DNA of 26,504 nucleotides, taken from positions 1-26,504 of the forward strand of contig CAJTNW010000024.1 of assembly GCA_910577795.1 (NCBI GenBank), given 5' to 3'. The notes under the pieces were generated by a model. The model was not told the origin of the DNA, searched no databases, and saw only the letters and a program-made list of their open reading frames with translations. This document shows positions 23,144 to 26,504 of the stretch, piece after piece; within the stretch, counting starts at the first letter, position 1; every line of letters starts with the position of its first letter. The DNA comes from an uncultured Christensenella sp. (lineage in GTDB: Bacteria; Bacillota; Clostridia; Christensenellales; UBA3700). A program made the position numbers and the translations under genes.

Positions 23144-25336
23144 ATGACATTAAGATTTTCAGATTATGCTGATATAGTAAACAAGGAAATCAAGGATGAG
23201 GAATTAAAGAAAATTCTTTTTCGTACCAGTGAGCCGGAGGGTGATGATTTAAAAGGTATAGGTGTTCTATATCGAATGTTGATTTTTGCATTTGTAGCAT
23301 CTTTTGCTAAATATAAATATGATTTGCAAAAAGGATTAGTTAAAACTGAAACTCCAAATGCAAAACGTGTATTTGAATCATTTTCGTGTGTATTTAATGG
23401 TGAGTCTATTGGGCTGGATTTAATTATATATGTGCTTACAGAAATGCAATTAGATGTTTTTTATAATGATAAACGTTCTTATTTTAAAAATGTTTTTTCA
23501 GTCAAAGATGAGTCTATACAAATACCTATATTACGTAGTGTAGTAAAGACTTGGCTACATAGTGCAAAGCATGCAGAAAAAGACAACTTAAAACTTGCAG
23601 GATATTTTGGTGGATTATACTTTGCTTTAGATATTTTACGCAATATGTCAGTTGTAAAAAATGAAGAAAATATTTATTTCTTTAAGTTTGATGGTTATGA
23701 AGAAAATGTTCCAAGTTATAACCTTATAAAAATAGGTGATGAAGATGATGAACTTTATTATCTTACTTCTTATGAAAATGTTGTAGGTAATCTTTCTAGA
23801 CTTTCATATAGTTCACTTGATGGCGGTGCAGTCATAACTGTGGATATGCCTTTTCGTGAGTTTATTGTAAGTTCAGCAATAACTAATAATACAGTTGCTC
23901 CTAAAACATTATTTGCTAAAGCATTATTTTCTATAGAATTTAAGTATATAAAAAATCTTTCACTTGCAGTTTCTGATGTTATAACTAGGTCAACAAAACA
24001 AAAATTTTACGAAAAATATTCACGTAAACATAAGGAAGTTTTTGAACAACTAGGATATAGAAAATTTTCTGAAATAAATTGGGATAATGTAATCACAATT
24101 TTAATGTTTGAAGAGGGACCTTCTGAATTATTAGAGTTTATTCTTGATTCAGATGGTATATATTTTGATAAAATTTTAAATAATCTTGAAATTAGATATA
24201 ATCGTGCGGGTTTTGCACATCATATGAAAGATATTTATGAAAAAACTCAAGCGGAACAAATTGGACTAGTATGCAAATATGTTGAAGAGCAATCTTCTAT
24301 TGTAAAAAACATAATATCTATTAATAAGACAATAATGGCAAAAACCATTATTGATGGATTAGCAGAATTGGAAAAAAACAAGAAACACTCTAATTCGCAA
24401 TTTGTGGAAAGTTTGCCGATGCGTATCAAGGGTATTGATAAAATAATTGTTTCTAATGAACCAATTGAGAGTAAAATTATCAAAATCAATAAAACTCTTG
24501 AAAAAACATTTAGGTATGTCATTCCTTTTTACTATGGAATTATAGCATATCAAAATCATAAAGAGCATGCCTACGCACAAAAAGAAGCACAAATACTTAA
24601 AAATAAAGGAACAGAAAATAATACAACTACATCTGAATCTATTCTTAAAGAATGTGATGATATGTTTTTTGAAACAGCAAAAAATAAGAGTTCTGAATTA
24701 AAAAATATGTCTCTTGGAAAATTGATAGAAGAGTTTAGAATGTTTGCATCTTCTCTTTCTGAAAAAATTAATCATAAGATTGTTGTTCATAATAATGGAC
24801 GAATTTTAAAGGATGCAATAGGAAGGTCATATTTTTGTTCTATAGACTCATTTGATGATATAATTAATATGCGAGGGAAAGATTTTTTTGTTGCCCCAGA
24901 AGAAAAAGATTATAATATAATCAGTGTAATAAATAGCACAAAGCATCATAAGAGTAGTGAACTTATTAGTTTAGGGGTATTTAATCGTTTCTTGCTTAAT
25001 GTCAAAAAATTGTTTTATTTTCTAATGTATAATGAAGATTATCAACGCGAAATGATTTTAGGACAACAAATTTCTTATGACCCTATATATCCCTATGTAG
25101 TGAGATATACTGAGCGTAGTGAAAATCGTGATGGATATGATATAAATAGTTTTTCAGTCTTCTTTGCTGAGGATTCTAGTGAAAAAGAGGTTAAGATTTT
25201 ATCAGAACGAGAATATCTTATAAATGAAAAGTATTATTGCATACCTAATGTAAGTACTTCTAATAGTCGTTGGTGGATAGAACCATTTTTAATAAGTTGT
25301 CGTAAATATGATTCCATAATAAATGGAGAGGATTAA
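23144..25336 (+). CDS. Unknown 730-residue protein of the deiminase/SpeD operon
   Basis: I do not recognise this protein. It is soluble, lacks a signal peptide, and is mixed alpha/beta. Residues about 1-180 are helical (GVLYRMLIFAFVASFAKYKY, LAGYFGGLYFALDIL). A beta-rich stretch follows (about 180-250: LYYLTSYENVV...GGAVITVDMPFREF), then a long helical middle (250-560) containing short coiled-coil-like segments. The C-terminal part is rich in aromatics (YPYVVRYTE, SRWWIEPFLISC). No metal, nucleotide or nuclease motif is evident. An AGGAGG ribosome binding site precedes the ATG, and the start lies 2 nt after the ATPase stop, indicating translational coupling and probably a physical complex. 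CGN codons predominate for arginine (about two to one over AGR by eye). Confidence 0.7.
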   Translation: MTLRFSDYADIVNKEIKDEELKKILFRTSEPEGDDLKGIGVLYRMLIFAFVASFAKYKYDLQKGLVKTETPNAKRVFESFSCVFNGESIGLDLIIYVLTEMQLDVFYNDKRSYFKNVFSVKDESIQIPILRSVVKTWLHSAKHAEKDNLKLAGYFGGLYFALDILRNMSVVKNEENIYFFKFDGYEENVPSYNLIKIGDEDDELYYLTSYENVVGNLSRLSYSSLDGGAVITVDMPFREFIVSSAITNNTVAPKTLFAKALFSIEFKYIKNLSLAVSDVITRSTKQKFYEKYSRKHKEVFEQLGYRKFSEINWDNVITILMFEEGPSELLEFILDSDGIYFDKILNNLEIRYNRAGFAHHMKDIYEKTQAEQIGLVCKYVEEQSSIVKNIISINKTIMAKTIIDGLAELEKNKKHSNSQFVESLPMRIKGIDKIIVSNEPIESKIIKINKTLEKTFRYVIPFYYGIIAYQNHKEHAYAQKEAQILKNKGTENNTTTSESILKECDDMFFETAKNKSSELKNMSLGKLIEEFRMFASSLSEKINHKIVVHNNGRILKDAIGRSYFCSIDSFDDIINMRGKDFFVAPEEKDYNIISVINSTKHHKSSELISLGVFNRFLLNVKKLFYFLMYNEDYQREMILGQQISYDPIYPYVVRYTERSENRDGYDINSFSVFFAEDSSEKEVKILSEREYLINEKYYCIPNVSTSNSRWWIEPFLISCRKYDSIINGED

Positions 25337-25348
25337 TTTGGAGGAAAT

Positions 25349-26149
25349 ATGTTGCATTTAATGTTGGATGCTTATGGGTGTCAATCCGAAAGGCAAAATG
25401 ATTTAAAGTCAATATATGAAATTATTTATAAAGTTATAAACGAATTATCAGTCAAGGCAGTTATGCCACCAATACTTGTGCCATATTATTATGGAGATGT
25501 TAAGGAAGATGATGGAATTAGTGCATATGTTATATTAAAAGGTGGACATTTCACTATACATACTTTCCCAGATAGAGAATGTTATTTTGCAGATTTGCTT
25601 TATGATGGATTTGTAAGTGAGGACAAGTTTGTTTCAATACTTAAAGCAGAACTTCCTTGTAAAAATAATCTAATAAAAACTACTGATAGACGTTTTTCTA
25701 TAAAAGAACAATGTGAATTGAATAGTATTAACTCTAGCATTGATTTTGGTCCACATTATCTTATTCGTACTACAAATGACTGCGAATTGAGTATGGAACA
25801 AATTTATCATTTTTTAGATGAATTACCATACGAGATAAATATGGATGCTATTCAGCGTCCATTGGTAATTACAGACAGAGTTAATAATTATGATATAATT
25901 TCTGGAATTACAGTAATTGCACAAAGTCATATAGCAATTCATTACTATATTAAGGAACGTAAGGCATATATAGATATTTTTTCATGTAGTTTTATAAATT
26001 GTGATGAAATCGTAGATGTTGTAAAACAAAAACTTAACATAGAATGTGATAGTGTGTTAATTAGTCGCGGTAGCAAACATGTTAAAAAATTAACTCAAAG
26101 GGATGAGTTAGTTGCTAGATATGATGCTTGGAAAGAAAATGCAAAGTAA
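25349..26149 (+). CDS. Tandem SpeD-like protein (two AdoMet decarboxylase-type domains, only the second with the pyruvoyl serine)
   Basis: This 266-residue protein contains two copies of the bacterial S-adenosylmethionine decarboxylase fold. The N-half (1-105) begins MLHLMLDAYGC as in SpeD/SpeH and has GGHFTIHTFPDRECYFADLL. At the cleavage site the Ser is Gly (G66) and the later catalytic Cys is Asp (D86), though H71 remains. The C-half (about 135-240) has AQSHIAIHYYIKERKAYIDI followed by FSC: S193, H198 and C213 keep the exact +5 and +20 spacing of the canonical Ser, His and Cys. Self-cleavage would fall at Gln192-Ser193 rather than Glu-Ser. It may therefore be a fused dimer with one active site. 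Some SpeD relatives decarboxylate arginine or ornithine; agmatine from arginine would feed the deiminase encoded first in this operon. A GGAGG ribosome binding site is present. Confidence 0.82.
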   Translation: MLHLMLDAYGCQSERQNDLKSIYEIIYKVINELSVKAVMPPILVPYYYGDVKEDDGISAYVILKGGHFTIHTFPDRECYFADLLYDGFVSEDKFVSILKAELPCKNNLIKTTDRRFSIKEQCELNSINSSIDFGPHYLIRTTNDCELSMEQIYHFLDELPYEINMDAIQRPLVITDRVNNYDIISGITVIAQSHIAIHYYIKERKAYIDIFSCSFINCDEIVDVVKQKLNIECDSVLISRGSKHVKKLTQRDELVARYDAWKENAK

Positions 26150-26323
26150 AGCAAATATATACTTCATGTAGTAATTTATTATATTTTTAAATGGTAATAA
26201 ATTTAAAAGATTATATTAATATTAGTTTTTATAAATAACATAATTAAATTAAACAAAAACTCAATGGTATTGTATTCGTATAATTTTTAACATTAAAAAA
26301 TTAGAACTAAAAATTTTATAGTT
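26150..26323 (+). other. AT-rich intergenic stretch after the operon
   Basis: I see no gene and no strong intrinsic terminator in this stretch. It is followed directly by the recombinase remnant. Confidence 0.5.
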
Positions 26324-26432
26324 TTTCTATAATTAAATTTTTGCATAAACTTGTTTTAATAGATTTTGATAGAGTATTTTATCTTAGTTTTTTATTTATA
26401 GAGCAAAACATAATGTATATTTTAAAGTTACT
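26324..26432 (-). pseudogene. Decayed remnant of a second tyrosine recombinase gene
   Basis: On the minus strand, 26324-26357 matches the last codons of the intact recombinase gene (16197-16231): both contain TCTATAATTAAATTT followed by a near-identical GC(G/A)TA...AACTTGTTTT. The remnant reads KQVYAKI then stop, where the intact protein ends with KQVLRKFNYRNKL. About 45 nt later, TAATGT...TAAAGTTACT (26411-26432) matches the start-codon end of the intact gene (17067-17085). Roughly 800 nt of the coding region are missing in between. The order and orientation equal those of the intact gene, so this looks like a duplicated copy with an internal deletion. Confidence 0.7.
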
Positions 26433-26433
26433 A

Positions 26434-26462
26434 TTGCAAAAAAAGTCGATATATGTTATAAT
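26434..26462 (+). promoter_or_regulatory. Promoter of the gene starting at the right edge
   Basis: TTGCAA (26434-26439), 17-nt spacer and TATAAT (26457-26462). The spacer contains GTCGATATAT, also present at 17094-17103 beside the intact switch promoter. Confidence 0.7.
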
Positions 26463-26499
26463 ATGCTAAAGTTAATTATCAATTATTAGGAGGATAGTT

Positions 26500-26504
26500 A
26501 TGGA
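26500..26504 (+). CDS. Start of a gene that continues beyond the window
   Basis: ATG at 26500 is preceded by TTAGGAGGATAGTT, a strong ribosome binding site laid out like that of the GNAT-like gene at 17174 (TTAGGAGAAAAGTT). Only the start codon and two further bases lie in the window, so the product is unknown. Confidence 0.65.

Noticed and set aside
16197..26357. Matching recombinase 3' ends at 16197-16231 and 26324-26357 as attL/attR of an integrated element
   Set aside because: The similarity continues into the recombinase start, promoter and leader, so duplication of the whole module explains it better than att sites. Still, an element bounded by the copies cannot be excluded.
1..26504. 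CRISPR arrays, rRNA or tRNA genes and IS transposases
   Set aside because: I found no regularly spaced repeats, tRNA-like cloverleaf, rRNA sequence or transposase motif on either strand.

Overview
The window is strongly AT-rich DNA with short gaps, AGGAGG-type ribosome binding sites and near-consensus TTGACA-17-TATAAT promoters. It carries a DnaD/DnaI replication-initiation pair and lipoprotein genes typical of Bacillota. I infer a low-GC, Clostridia-like Bacillota, probably uncultured. The genetic code looks standard (TGA used as stop, TGG as Trp).

Left part, 1-5.5 kb, minus strand. A cut-off MprF/AglD-type membrane flippase appears to be transcribed leaderless. A stand-alone trpB sits behind a perfect promoter, a 13-codon leader peptide and an intrinsic terminator, which looks like an attenuator. 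Upstream of that lies a tight run of a DnaD-like protein, a DnaI/DnaC-like helicase loader and an orphan acetolactate synthase regulatory subunit (ilvN/ilvH).

Middle, 5.5-16 kb, plus strand. Two lipoproteins (one a 964-residue Fn3-like/beta-repeat protein) lead into an Mrp-type Fe-S carrier ATPase and a terminator. Next come a P-type ATPase, an AlkD-type DNA glycosylase and an RlmD/TrmA-type RNA m5U methyltransferase in an overlapping cluster. A Sel1-repeat protein follows behind its own promoter.

Right part, 16-26.5 kb, is an accessory island. (1) A complete tyrosine recombinase is encoded next to a perfect 34-bp inverted repeat (17138-17171 / 18885-18918). The repeats enclose two convergent genes, a membrane-anchored GNAT-like protein and a class I SAM methyltransferase. 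A fixed promoter lies just outside the left repeat and each repeat carries the ribosome binding site of the adjacent gene. I read this as a recombinase-driven inversion switch that chooses which of the two genes is expressed. On the unexpressed side a hairpin made with flanking sequence would also hide the ribosome binding site. (2) A five-gene operon follows: agmatine-deiminase-family enzyme, an alpha-helical/coiled-coil protein, a KGGAGR-type MinD/ParA-like ATPase, an unknown 730-residue protein, and a tandem SpeD-like (AdoMet decarboxylase fold) protein in which only the second half keeps the pyruvoyl-forming serine. The two terminal enzymes suggest arginine/agmatine/polyamine chemistry linked to an ATPase module. 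I do not recognise this combination. (3) At the right edge, a decayed copy of the recombinase ends and of the promoter/leader module precedes another gene start, so the switch module has probably been duplicated and may recur beyond the window.
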